A DNA stretch of 15,346 nucleotides from Gammaproteobacteria bacterium (GCA_003695085.1 RFIV01000240.1:1-15346), one strand, 5' to 3'; numbered from the stretch's first letter, positions 6,909 through 14,171 are shown. Notes: a model not told the origin generated them from the sequence alone. Translations and numbers: made by a program.

Positions 6909-7701
6909 GATTCTCTCCTCGCACCCGCACATGAATGGGGGAAAACGGCTCGTTCTGTATCAGCTCGATCATGGACTCCTTGACCAGCTCCAGCACTGCC
7001 AGAAAGGTGACGACTACCCCGAGACGCCCTTCTTCCACCCGAAACAGGGTCACAAAGGGAACAAACTTGTCCCGGCTGAGGCGTTCAAGCACCTCGGACA
7101 TGCGCTCACGGGTGGAGAGTTTTTCCTTTTCCACATGGTGGTGCCCGTGCAGTTCCGCTCGCTTGAGCACCCCCCGCATGGCGTCCAGCAGTTCTGCAAA
7201 GCTGACCTGTGGGCGGGGCTTCTCGCGTGGCAACTTCGGCACACTCACCTGGGCGGTATGAAGGTCCCGCTCCAGCCGGGGCAAGGCGTCCAGATCTTCT
7301 GCCGCCTTCTTGTAGCGTTCGTACTCCAGCAACCGCCGGATCAGCTCGGCACGCGGATCGTCCTCTTCCTCTTCCGCTTCCTGCCTGCGCGGAAGCAGAA
7401 AGCGGCTCTTGATCTCGGCCAATGTCGCAGCCATGACCAGATACTCCGCAGCCAGCTCGAAGCGCATGGCCTCCATCACCCGGATGTATTCCATGTATTG
7501 CTCGGTGACGGCGGAGACATCGACCGCCAGAATATCGACGTTCTGCTTTCGAATCAGGTACAGCAACAGGTCCAGAGGACCTTCGAAGGTCTCAAGAAAG
7601 ACCTCCAGTGCATCGGGCGGGATGTACAGATCCTGGGGCACTTCGCGGACCGGCTCCTCGCCGATCCTCGCAATGACCTGCTCTGTCTGCACATCGGCCA
7701 T
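6889..7701 (-). CDS. scpA: Segregation and condensation protein ScpA
   Basis: Kleisin subunit that bridges the SMC heads and recruits ScpB. The protein has 270 residues. The N-terminal SMC-neck-binding region contains FEGPLDLLLYLIRKQ (39-53), the family hallmark. A charged middle segment (EAEEEEDD near 107-114) leads into the ScpB-binding region. A C-terminal winged helix (about 195-265, with VTFLAVLELVKE) would contact the SMC cap. The start at 7701 has AAGGGG about 7 nt upstream, overlapping the trpS stop codon 10 nt away. It is the second gene of the operon. The smc gene lies in a separate operon in this window, so the three subunits are not co-transcribed. Confidence 0.96.
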   Translation of the reverse strand: MADVQTEQVIARIGEEPVREVPQDLYIPPDALEVFLETFEGPLDLLLYLIRKQNVDILAVDVSAVTEQYMEYIRVMEAMRFELAAEYLVMAATLAEIKSRFLLPRRQEAEEEEDDPRAELIRRLLEYERYKKAAEDLDALPRLERDLHTAQVSVPKLPREKPRPQVSFAELLDAMRGVLKRAELHGHHHVEKEKLSTRERMSEVLERLSRDKFVPFVTLFRVEEGRLGVVVTFLAVLELVKESMIELIQNEPFSPIHVRVRGENHDATDA

Positions 7702-7711
7702 GCACGTCCCC

Positions 7712-8929
7712 TTAACGGGTATACTCCAGCCCCATCGCCTGGCGCACCTCTTCCAGGGTATCGCTCGCTACATCACGTGCCTTTTCGGATCCTTCGGCAA
7801 TGATACTGCGAACAATCTCCGGGTTCTGTTCAAAATGGCGTGCACGTTCACAGATGGGACGCTGCTCTTCGATAATGGCATCGGCCACGGGCTTCTTGCA
7901 GTCGATACAGCCAATGCCCGCAGAGCGGCAGCCGGTTTGCACCCACTCTTTGGTGGCTTCGTCCGAGTAAACTTCATGCAGTTGCCAGACGGGGCACTTG
8001 TCCGGATCGCCCGGATCGTTTCGACGCACCCGCTGCGGGTCGGTCTGCATGGTACGGATCTTTTCGGCCACAGTGTCCGGGTCTTCACGCAAACCAATGG
8101 TGTTGCCATAGGACTTGGACATCTTCTGACCATCCAGCCCGGGCATCTTGGACTCCTTGGTCAGCAGAGGCTGAGGCTCGGGCAGGATGACCCGGCCACT
8201 GCCCTCCAGATATCCGAACAGCCGCTCGCGATCGCCGATGGACAGGTTCTGCTGATCATTGAGCAGCGCACGCGCCGTTTCCAGCGCTTCCTCATCGCCC
8301 TGTTCGACGTAACGCTTGCGCAGATTGCCATAGAGCTTGGCGGCTTTCTTGCCCATCTTTTTCATGGCAGCCTGAGCCAGCTCTTCAAAGTCCGGCTCAC
8401 GCCCAAAGATGTAATTGAAACGGCGTGCCAGCTCGCGGGTCAGTTCAATGTGAGACACCTGATCTGCGCCCACGGGCACGCGACCGGCACGGTAGATGAG
8501 AATGTCCGCGCTTTGCAGCAGCGGGTAGCCGAGGAATCCATAGGTAGCGAGATCCTTTTCCTTGAGCTTCTCCTGCTGATCCTTGTAGGTCGGCACGCGC
8601 TCAAGCCACCCCAACGGCGTGATCATGGACAGGAGCAGGTGCAGCTCGGCGTGCTCGGGCACCTTGGACTGAACGAACAATGTCGCTGCGCCCGGATCCA
8701 CTCCGGCAGCCAGCCAGTCAATCACCATATCCCAGACGGCGGTCTCAATGCCACGCGGGTCTTCGTAGTGCGTGGTCAGTGCATGCCAGTCGGCCACGAA
8801 GAAGAAACACTCATACTCGTGCTGGAGCTGAACCCAGTTCTTCAGCACACCGTGGTAATGACCCAGATGCAGTTTACCGGTGGGGCGCATGCCGGACAGC
8901 ACGCGCTTTTGGGATTGCGAGGAACTCAC
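7712..8929 (-). CDS. trpS: Tryptophanyl-tRNA synthetase
   Basis: Charges tRNA-Trp with tryptophan; a class I synthetase. The protein has 405 residues. The HIGH-type motif HLGH is at 21-24 and KMSKS at 269-273. The specificity region includes GYPLLQSADILIY (about 144-156). The protein is longer than E. coli TrpS (334) because of an inserted segment around 178-225, as in Pseudomonas. The C-terminal half has four cysteines spaced C-x21-C-x6-C-x2-C (312, 334, 341, 344), close to the iron-sulfur motif described for Thermotoga maritima TrpRS. The GTG at 8929 is chosen because AGGAG lies 5 nt upstream; the in-frame TTG at 8959 lacks a site. It is the first gene of the trpS-scpA-scpB-rluB operon. Confidence 0.96.
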   Translation of the reverse strand: MSSSQSQKRVLSGMRPTGKLHLGHYHGVLKNWVQLQHEYECFFFVADWHALTTHYEDPRGIETAVWDMVIDWLAAGVDPGAATLFVQSKVPEHAELHLLLSMITPLGWLERVPTYKDQQEKLKEKDLATYGFLGYPLLQSADILIYRAGRVPVGADQVSHIELTRELARRFNYIFGREPDFEELAQAAMKKMGKKAAKLYGNLRKRYVEQGDEEALETARALLNDQQNLSIGDRERLFGYLEGSGRVILPEPQPLLTKESKMPGLDGQKMSKSYGNTIGLREDPDTVAEKIRTMQTDPQRVRRNDPGDPDKCPVWQLHEVYSDEATKEWVQTGCRSAGIGCIDCKKPVADAIIEEQRPICERARHFEQNPEIVRSIIAEGSEKARDVASDTLEEVRQAMGLEYTR

Positions 8930-8969
8930 TCTGTCTCCTGTTGGTTCACAGCCAGTCAATGAAAACGGG

Positions 8970-8996
8970 AGTATAACAAAAAAACCCGCACGGCAA
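8970..8996 (-). promoter_or_regulatory. Candidate trpS operon promoter inside the upstream terminator
   Basis: On the minus strand, -35-like TTGCCG (8991-8996, 4/6) and -10-like TATACT (8970-8975, 5/6) are separated by 15 bp, shorter than ideal. The -35 falls in the loop of the dehydrogenase terminator. Only about 50 bp lie between that terminator and the trpS start, so the promoter must sit here or the operon must depend on read-through. Confidence 0.35.
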
Positions 8997-9009
8997 GCGC
9001 GCGGGTTTT
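8978..9009 (-). terminator. Rho-independent terminator after the downstream acyl-CoA dehydrogenase
   Basis: AAAACCCGC (8981-8989) and GCGGGTTTT (9001-9009) are perfect inverted arms around an 11-nt loop. On the minus strand the stem runs into seven consecutive T (opposite 8978-8984). It lies 20 nt beyond the stop of the gene at 9029-10831. The + strand T-run after the right arm is weaker (TTTTGTTT), so some bidirectional action is possible. Confidence 0.88.
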
Positions 9010-9028
9010 GTTTGCGGGGAAGAACCGA

Positions 9029-10831
9029 TCAGTATTGCAGGGAGAACTGCTCGTCTTCCATCGCCATGGTGGAGTCGCTGCCACTTTCGATGGCCGCCAG
9101 CAGGGATGCACGACGCGGCAGCAGGCGGTCGTAGAAGAAGCGCGCTGTCTTGAGCTTGGCGGTGTAAAAACCGGAGGAGTCTCCCGCCTCTTTCTCCGCT
9201 GCGACCGCAACCATGCGTGCCCACATGTAGGCGTAGGACACCACACCGAACAGATCCAGATAGTCACAGGAAGCGGCACCGATTTCGTTCGGGTTCTGAG
9301 CCGCCCGTTCCAGCACGGTCCGGGTCGCCCGAGTCAGGTCCGCCACAGCAGACTTGAGTTCGGCCAGGTACGGCTGCAGCGCCGCATTGCCTTCCTGCGC
9401 CTGAATGAAGCTCTGGATTTCCTGCTCGTAGAGCTGGTAGAACTTGCCACCGTTCGCAGCAACCTTCCGCCCCATCAGGTCGAGCGCCTGAATGCCGTTG
9501 GTCCCTTCGTAGATCTGCGCAATGCGCACATCACGCACCAGCTGCTCCTGACCCCATTCACGAATGTAGCCATGGCCGCCGAAGACCTGCTGCCCGAATA
9601 CACAGGCTTCCAGACCGCGGTCGGTCAGGTAGGCCTTGCACACCGGCGTCAGCAGCGCGACCAGCGCTTCGGAGCGTTTGCGCTCTTCGTCATCGTCACT
9701 GTACTTGGAGATATCCAGGTGCATCGCCACATAAGACGAGAAGGCGCGTGCTGCTTCGTTGTTGGCCTTCATGGTCAACAGCATCCGGCGCACATCCGGG
9801 TGAACCAGGATGGGGTCAGCGACCTTGTCCGGGCATGCCGGCCCTGTCGGCGCACGGCTTTGCAAGCGCTCGCGTGCGTACTCGATAGCGTTCTGGAAAG
9901 AGCGCTCGGCTGCAGCCAGACCCTGAACACCCACGCCCAGGCGCTCGTAGTTCATCATGGTGAACATGGCGGCCAGACCACGGTTGGGCTCACCGACCAT
10001 CCAGCCCTTGGCACCGTCAAAGTTCATGACACAGGTCGCCGAGGCCTTGATGCCCATCTTGTGCTCGATGGAGCCGCAGGTCACGTTGTTGGTCTCTCCC
10101 AGAGAGCCGTCGTCGTTGACCAGCACTTTCGGCACGAGGAACAGGGAGATACCCTTGGAGCCCGCCGGTGCATCAGGCAGCTTGGCCAGCACGAGATGAA
10201 TGATGTTCTCGGTCAGGTCGTGCTCACCACCGGTAATGAAGATCTTGGTGCCCGTGATGTCGTAGGAACCATCAGCGTTCGGAACCGCCTTGGTACGAAT
10301 GATACCGAGATCCGTACCGGAGTGCGGCTCGGTCAGACACATGGAGCCGGCCCAAACGCCGGTGTACATGTTCGGCAGATACTTCTGCTTGAGCTCTTCA
10401 CTGCCGTGGCTGTCCAGTGCCAGCGCCGCACCGGCAGTCAGCATCGGATACAGGCCAAAGGAAATGTTGGCAGACTGAATCATCTCCTCAATCTGAGCAC
10501 CAATCATCTTGGGCATGCCCATGCCGCCATATTCGGGGTTGCCGCCGATACCGCACCAGCCCCCTTCCATGAAGGTCTGATACGCTTCGCGGAAGCCCTT
10601 GGGTGTGGTGACCACCCCGTCCTCCCAGTGACAGCCTTCCTCATCACCCGTGCGGTTCAGAGGGTCCAGCACCTTGGCAGCGACCTTGCCGGCTTCTTCC
10701 AGAATTGCTTCGGCTGTCTCCGGATCCACTCGCTCACTCAGCGCGGGCAGTCGGGCCCACAGGGACGGTGCATCAAAAACTTCATTCAGAACGAAGCGCA
10801 TGTCGCGCAGCGGGGCTTTGTATTCAGCCAT
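9029..10831 (-). CDS. Acyl-CoA dehydrogenase, long form with C-terminal extension (FadE-like)
   Basis: FAD enzyme for the first step of beta-oxidation, oxidising acyl-CoA to trans-2-enoyl-CoA and passing electrons to ETF. Its 600 residues match the long ACADs that carry an extra C-terminal domain, such as PA0506-PA0508 and DmdC. The flavin/substrate motif MCLTEPHSGTD is at 164-174, and the catalytic base is Glu442 in IYEGTNGIQALDL. GGHGYIREWGQEQLVRD spans about 428-444. The C-terminal extension covers about 470-600. The ATG has GAGGA about 9 nt upstream. It is a paralogue of the next gene: they share the start (M)xEYKAPLRD and align without gaps to the catalytic Glu. Chain-length preference cannot be read from sequence; the linkage to alkane oxidation and the paralogue suggest fatty acyl-CoA. 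A DMSP-pathway DmdC role is an alternative I consider less likely. Confidence 0.93.
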   Translation of the reverse strand: MAEYKAPLRDMRFVLNEVFDAPSLWARLPALSERVDPETAEAILEEAGKVAAKVLDPLNRTGDEEGCHWEDGVVTTPKGFREAYQTFMEGGWCGIGGNPEYGGMGMPKMIGAQIEEMIQSANISFGLYPMLTAGAALALDSHGSEELKQKYLPNMYTGVWAGSMCLTEPHSGTDLGIIRTKAVPNADGSYDITGTKIFITGGEHDLTENIIHLVLAKLPDAPAGSKGISLFLVPKVLVNDDGSLGETNNVTCGSIEHKMGIKASATCVMNFDGAKGWMVGEPNRGLAAMFTMMNYERLGVGVQGLAAAERSFQNAIEYARERLQSRAPTGPACPDKVADPILVHPDVRRMLLTMKANNEAARAFSSYVAMHLDISKYSDDDEERKRSEALVALLTPVCKAYLTDRGLEACVFGQQVFGGHGYIREWGQEQLVRDVRIAQIYEGTNGIQALDLMGRKVAANGGKFYQLYEQEIQSFIQAQEGNAALQPYLAELKSAVADLTRATRTVLERAAQNPNEIGAASCDYLDLFGVVSYAYMWARMVAVAAEKEAGDSSGFYTAKLKTARFFYDRLLPRRASLLAAIESGSDSTMAMEDEQFSLQY

Positions 10832-10892
10832 GTCGGAATGTCCTCAGTACCAATATGTGAGTGATGATCTTGTTTTCTGACTGCCTGTCGGC

Positions 10893-10914
10893 AAAAGGCC
10901 CGCATAAGCGGGCC
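10893..10914 (-). terminator. Rho-independent terminator between the two acyl-CoA dehydrogenase genes
   Basis: GGCCCGC (10897-10903), loop ATAA, GCGGGCC (10908-10914): a perfect 7-bp GC stem, followed on the minus strand by TTTT (opposite 10893-10896). It is 15 nt past the stop of the gene at 10930-12735. The short T-run suggests partial termination, which would let some transcripts continue into the second dehydrogenase gene. Confidence 0.8.
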
Positions 10915-10929
10915 CCGGTGCCAAGCGGA

Positions 10930-12735
10930 TCAGGCGATGAAGAAGTTTTCTTCGTCCATCTCCATCAGGCAATCGGCACCTGCCAGCATGGATTCGGCGT
11001 AGCCGCGCGTACGCGGCAGCAGTCGCTTGTAATAGAAGCGAGCCGTCTGCACCTTGGCGGTGTAGAAACCAGTTTCGGTGGTGCCTTCGGCCAGCTTCTG
11101 CTGGGCCACCAGCGCCATGCGTGCCCAGAAGTACGCCATGGCTACGTAACCGGAGTACATCAGGTAGTCCACCGCTGCTGCACCCACTTCGTCACGATTC
11201 TTCATGGCTGCCATGCCGATCTTCATGGTCAGCTCGCCCCACTCCTTGTTCAGGCGTGCCAGCGGCTCGACAAATTCCTTCATGGCTTCGTTGTCTGCCT
11301 GCTCCTTGCAGAACAGGTGAACCAGCTTGGTGAAGCGCTTCAGCGACTCGCCCTGGGTCATGAGCACCTTGCGGCCCAGCAGGTCAAGGGCCTGGATGCC
11401 GGTAGTGCCTTCGTACATGAGAGCAATCCGGGTATCGCGAACGATCTGCTCCATGCCCCACTCTGCGATGAAGCCATGGCCACCGTATACCTGCTGTCCC
11501 AGGTTGGCTGCTTCGTAACCCACTTCGGTCAGGAAAGCTTTCAGGATAGGCGTCATGAAGCCCATCATTTCTTCTGCTTCCTTCGCCGCCTCGCGGTCTT
11601 CGGACTGATGCACAACGTCACCCAGCAGACCGGTGTAGTAGATCATGGCACGGCCACCTTCGGCGAACGCCTTGGCGGTCAACAGCATGCGGCGCACGTC
11701 CGGATGCACGATGATCGGATCGGCCGGACCGTCCGGGTTCTTCGGGCCGCTCAGGGAGCGCATGGCCAGACGCTCACGCGCATAGGTAATGGCGCCCTGG
11801 AAGGCCAGCTCTGCCGCGCCCACACCCTGAATCGCCGTGCCCAGGCGGGCAAAGTTCATGAAGGTAAACATGCAGGCCAGCCCCTTGTTCTCCGGCCCGA
11901 TCAGGTAACCCTCTGCGTCGTCAAAGTTCATGACGCAGGTGGAGTTGCCATGAATCCCCATCTTGTGCTCGATTGCGCCGCAGGATACGCCATTGCGCTC
12001 GCCCAGCGAGCCATCAGCATTGACCTTGAACTTGGGAACGATAAACAGGGAAATGCCCTTGGTGCCCGCGGGCGCTTCCGGCAGACGTGCCAGCACCAGG
12101 TGAATGATGTTTTCGGCCATATCATGCTCACCGGAGGAAATGAAGATCTTGGTTCCGGTGATCTTGTAGGAGCCATCGGCATTCGGCTCGGCCTTGGTAC
12201 GCACGAGGCCCAGGTCTGAACCCGCCTGCGGTTCGGTCAGACACATGGTGCCTGTCCACTCACCACTGACCAGCTTGGGCAGGAAGGTTGCCTTCTGCTC
12301 ATCGGTACCGTGGGATTGCAGTGTCGCAACGGCACCATGGCTCAGGCCCGGGTACATGCCCCATGACCAGTTGGCAGTTCCCACCATTTCGCTCATGACC
12401 AGCGCCAGTGAATCCGGCAGACCCTGACCGCCAAACTCTTCCGGTGCCGCCATGGAGGGCCAGCCACCTTCCACATATTGCTGATAGGCTTCCTTGAAGC
12501 CCGTCGGCGTCTTGACAGTGCCGTCTTCCAGCAACTGGCAGCCTTCCTTGTCACCAACCGGGTTCAACGGAGACAGCACCTGCTCACAGAACTTGGCGCC
12601 TTCCTGAATGATGGCATCGACCATGTCCGGCGTGGCCATCTCGGCGCAGGGCAACTTGCTGTAATGCTCTTCGGCACCCAGAAGCTCGTTGAGCACGAAT
12701 TTCACGTCACGAAGGGGCGCTTTATATTCCGGCAT
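10930..12735 (-). CDS. Acyl-CoA dehydrogenase, long form with C-terminal extension (FadE-like, PA0506 type)
   Basis: Same reaction and architecture as the gene at 9029-10831. Of its 601 residues, the flavin motif MCLTEPQAGSDLG is at 164-176, the catalytic Glu is 442 in MYEGTTGIQALDL, and GGHGFIAEWGMEQIVRD precedes it. The extended C-terminal domain covers about 470-601. The ATG at 12735 is preferred to the in-frame GTG at 12744 because AGGTG lies about 7 nt before the ATG. Its position just downstream of the bio genes and a small gene matches PA0506, a known PsrA target in P. aeruginosa. Its upstream region carries a PsrA-like palindrome at a strong promoter, so induction by long-chain fatty acids is likely (inference). 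The two paralogues probably divide chain lengths between them. Confidence 0.94.
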   Translation of the reverse strand: MPEYKAPLRDVKFVLNELLGAEEHYSKLPCAEMATPDMVDAIIQEGAKFCEQVLSPLNPVGDKEGCQLLEDGTVKTPTGFKEAYQQYVEGGWPSMAAPEEFGGQGLPDSLALVMSEMVGTANWSWGMYPGLSHGAVATLQSHGTDEQKATFLPKLVSGEWTGTMCLTEPQAGSDLGLVRTKAEPNADGSYKITGTKIFISSGEHDMAENIIHLVLARLPEAPAGTKGISLFIVPKFKVNADGSLGERNGVSCGAIEHKMGIHGNSTCVMNFDDAEGYLIGPENKGLACMFTFMNFARLGTAIQGVGAAELAFQGAITYARERLAMRSLSGPKNPDGPADPIIVHPDVRRMLLTAKAFAEGGRAMIYYTGLLGDVVHQSEDREAAKEAEEMMGFMTPILKAFLTEVGYEAANLGQQVYGGHGFIAEWGMEQIVRDTRIALMYEGTTGIQALDLLGRKVLMTQGESLKRFTKLVHLFCKEQADNEAMKEFVEPLARLNKEWGELTMKIGMAAMKNRDEVGAAAVDYLMYSGYVAMAYFWARMALVAQQKLAEGTTETGFYTAKVQTARFYYKRLLPRTRGYAESMLAGADCLMEMDEENFFIA

Positions 12736-12790
12736 CTCTCTCACCTCTCAATCTGTGGCGGCCGTTCCCGAAACCGGTGGGTTGGGAAGT

Positions 12791-12820
12791 ATTAGCCCAG
12801 CCTGATGTATTTTTTATCAA
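12791..12820 (-). promoter_or_regulatory. Alternative (second) promoter of the upstream acyl-CoA dehydrogenase
   Basis: On the minus strand, TTGATA (12815-12820, 5/6), an 18-bp spacer, then GCTAAT (12791-12796, 4/6) preceded by an extended TGG. The -35 overlaps the palindrome at 12817-12832. It is weaker than the promoter just upstream and may be incidental. Confidence 0.3.
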
Positions 12821-12832
12821 ACAAGTGTTTGA
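12817..12832. promoter_or_regulatory. PsrA-like operator (CAAAC-N4-GTTTG)
   Basis: The perfect palindrome TCAAACAAGTGTTTGA contains CAAAC-AAGT-GTTTG. This is exactly the form [G/C]AAAC-N2-4-GTTT[G/C] described for PsrA, the TetR-family fatty-acid sensor of Pseudomonas. It abuts the -10 of the promoter at 12833-12861 and covers the expected transcription start, so binding would repress the dehydrogenase until a long-chain fatty acid releases it. PsrA itself is not encoded here. Confidence 0.7.
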
Positions 12833-12861
12833 AACATACGTTTGCCCGAAAACTTTGTCAA
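12833..12861 (-). promoter_or_regulatory. Main candidate promoter of the upstream acyl-CoA dehydrogenase
   Basis: On the minus strand: -35 TTGACA (12856-12861, 6/6), 17-bp spacer, -10 TATGTT (12833-12838, 4/6). The predicted start is near 12826, within the PsrA-like palindrome, leaving a leader of about 90 nt. The rest of the gap (12736-12918) shows only a weak A/T repeat (12880-12894). Confidence 0.6.
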
Positions 12862-12918
12862 GCCTATCCGTATCGGGTGCGTAAAAAAATTACGGGACAT
12901 GCAGGCAAGCGTCTGATT

Positions 12919-13827
12919 TCAGGCAATCAGTTCCGTGAGGTCGGGGACCCGGCCCGTCGGCTCGGCCTCTCCGATGCGGGAAAGCTGGTTGTAGGTATTC
13001 AGCGCGGACTGGTTCTGGCGAACCTGCCGGTCGTCGGCGGGCCCGGTATTCGTCTGTGCCTGGGCCATCCGGGCTTCGCGCAGTTGGGCCTGCAGCTCGG
13101 CTCTGGCCTGAAGGATCAACTGTGTGGCACGGGCTGCCACCATTCGATCCTGAGTGGAAGGGTCGGCCGGTGCCAGCGCTGCCCGGCGCACCTGTTCCAT
13201 TTTGCGCAGCGTGGCTTCGGGGTCGCCGGGAACCCCGGAGGCATCAATCGGAACCTCTCCCGAAACCGCGTATTGCCGGCCATCCGGGCCACGCTCGTAA
13301 TCGAAGGAGGGGGCGCCGGCCAGGCCTCCACCCACTGCAGCATGCGCCTGCTCGTGCTGACGCACTTCACGATCTCTTTGGCTCAGTACACGGATTTGTG
13401 CCAGTTCCAGTTCATCCAGGCCAGCCGGATCGTCCCTCGCCGGTGATTGACGCTCTGTCTCCCGGACGCCCGGGGCATCCGCCTGCGAAGAATCGGAGGG
13501 TGTCCTGCGGCCCGGCGCGGGCGTGGGTTCCGGGCGACCCGTCGCCGGGGAGGATGCGGGCTCCTCACCTGCCGACTCACGGGTGGCAGCCCTCGGGTCG
13601 CCAGAATCGTCTGCTGGCGCAACGCTGGCTCGTGGAACAACACTGCTGCGGGTGTATACCAGGGGGGACTCGGTAGCGGTGCCTGATGGCGCTGCGGCTT
13701 CAAGAGGTTGTGCGGGCGCGAGGGTGGAATTGAGCGATTCCGGCGAGACAGCAGAACCCGGTGCCTTGGCGGCACTGACATCCGGTGTAACAACCGGTAT
13801 CACGGGTACCTGACCGCTGATTTGCAC
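12919..13827 (-). CDS. SprA-related putative metalloprotease (HExxH)
   Basis: The protein has 302 residues. Residues 1 to about 130 are rich in Pro, Ala, Ser and Thr and look disordered, with no clear signal peptide. The conserved part (about 140-245) starts at LAQIRVLSQRDREVRQHE, contains the zincin motif HEQAH (158-162), then AVGGGLAGAPSFDYERGPDG and SGEVPID, as in the SprA-related family annotated as putative metalloproteases. Helical segments rich in Gln and Ala follow (about 210-260). No substrate is known for the family, and activity is assumed only from the HExxH. The start is a GTG at 13827 with a GAGGTG site about 5 nt upstream. That site overlaps the stop of the small flagellar-like gene 8 nt away, so the two are translationally coupled. 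No terminator is visible after it. Confidence 0.8.
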   Translation of the reverse strand: MQISGQVPVIPVVTPDVSAAKAPGSAVSPESLNSTLAPAQPLEAAAPSGTATESPLVYTRSSVVPRASVAPADDSGDPRAATRESAGEEPASSPATGRPEPTPAPGRRTPSDSSQADAPGVRETERQSPARDDPAGLDELELAQIRVLSQRDREVRQHEQAHAAVGGGLAGAPSFDYERGPDGRQYAVSGEVPIDASGVPGDPEATLRKMEQVRRAALAPADPSTQDRMVAARATQLILQARAELQAQLREARMAQAQTNTGPADDRQVRQNQSALNTYNQLSRIGEAEPTGRVPDLTELIA

Positions 13828-13835
13828 GTTTCACC

Positions 13836-14111
13836 TCAGGCTTTGACATCCAGGAGCGTGCCCAGTGTTTCGTCGGCTGTCCGAATCACCTTCGTCGAGG
13901 CTTCTGCCTGCACCCGATAGAGCTTGAGTTCCACCAGCCCGGTCGTCAGTTCGTTCAGCGCATCTTTCGGAGTCTCGACTGTCGCGCTTAGCGGCGTGGT
14001 CGAAGCAGACGCCGGCACCATGGCTGTCGCGACCCGATGGGCGGCCTCCTGCATGCCGGACAATCCACGGTTCACGCCCTGAATTCCCTGCGCCAATACA
14101 CTGTTGATCAC
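13836..14111 (-). CDS. Small protein resembling the termini of flagellar rod/hook proteins
   Basis: The 91-residue protein ends in LVELKLYRVQAEASTKVIRT then ADETLGTLLDVKA, closely resembling the C-terminal helix of FlgG/FlgF/FlgE (Flg_bbr_C; family pattern roughly AQRAYxANxKVIxTADxM). Its N-terminal helix (INSVLAQGIQGVNRGLSGMQ) resembles the matching N-terminal helix, and about 30 residues lie between. It thus looks like a D0 core without the outer domains. No other flagellar gene is in the window. The GTG start at 14111 has GAGG 8 nt upstream. It lies 56 bp beyond bioD, at the place occupied by a hypothetical gene (PA0505) in P. aeruginosa. Its function is unknown; coupling to the putative metalloprotease suggests a shared role. 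Confidence 0.75.
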   Translation of the reverse strand: MINSVLAQGIQGVNRGLSGMQEAAHRVATAMVPASASTTPLSATVETPKDALNELTTGLVELKLYRVQAEASTKVIRTADETLGTLLDVKA

Positions 14112-14141
14112 AAGACACCTCGCACAGACTTGCTCAACTTG

Positions 14142-14171
14142 AGTTTACCGCAATCACTGTTCATTTTTCAA
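14142..14171 (-). promoter_or_regulatory. Candidate promoter of the small flagellar-like gene
   Basis: On the minus strand: TTGAAA (14166-14171, 5/6), 18-bp spacer, TAAACT (14142-14147, 4/6), with its 3' end about 30 nt before the GTG start. The -35 overlaps the last codons of bioD. A short palindrome CTCAA-C-TTGAG (14133-14143) sits at the expected start site and could be an operator. No terminator separates bioD from this gene, so co-transcription with bioCD is an alternative. Confidence 0.35.

Noticed and set aside
9008..10864. 618-codon open frame on the + strand opposite the downstream acyl-CoA dehydrogenase
   Set aside because: It mirrors the dehydrogenase codon pattern on the other strand, has no recognisable domain, and spans both the 3' terminator side and the upstream gap. 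The minus-strand protein has full family motifs.
10832..10896. Promoter for the downstream acyl-CoA dehydrogenase
   Set aside because: Only poor hexamers were found (for example CATATT without a -35), so none is annotated.
10861..12219. 452-codon open frame on the + strand opposite the other acyl-CoA dehydrogenase
   Set aside because: Same explanation: an antisense shadow of a GC-rich gene. Its resemblance to the neighbouring shadow simply reflects paralogy of the real genes.
12880..12894. CGTAA-AAAAA-TTACG inverted repeat downstream of the putative metalloprotease
   Set aside because: The 5-bp, mostly A/T stem is too weak, and its T-run is in the loop rather than after the stem, so I do not call it a terminator.
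13831..14118. 95-codon minus-strand frame overlapping the small flagellar-like gene
   Set aside because: It lies in another frame and its sequence is unconserved-looking. The 91-residue frame has the flagellar-type helices and a placed ribosome site.
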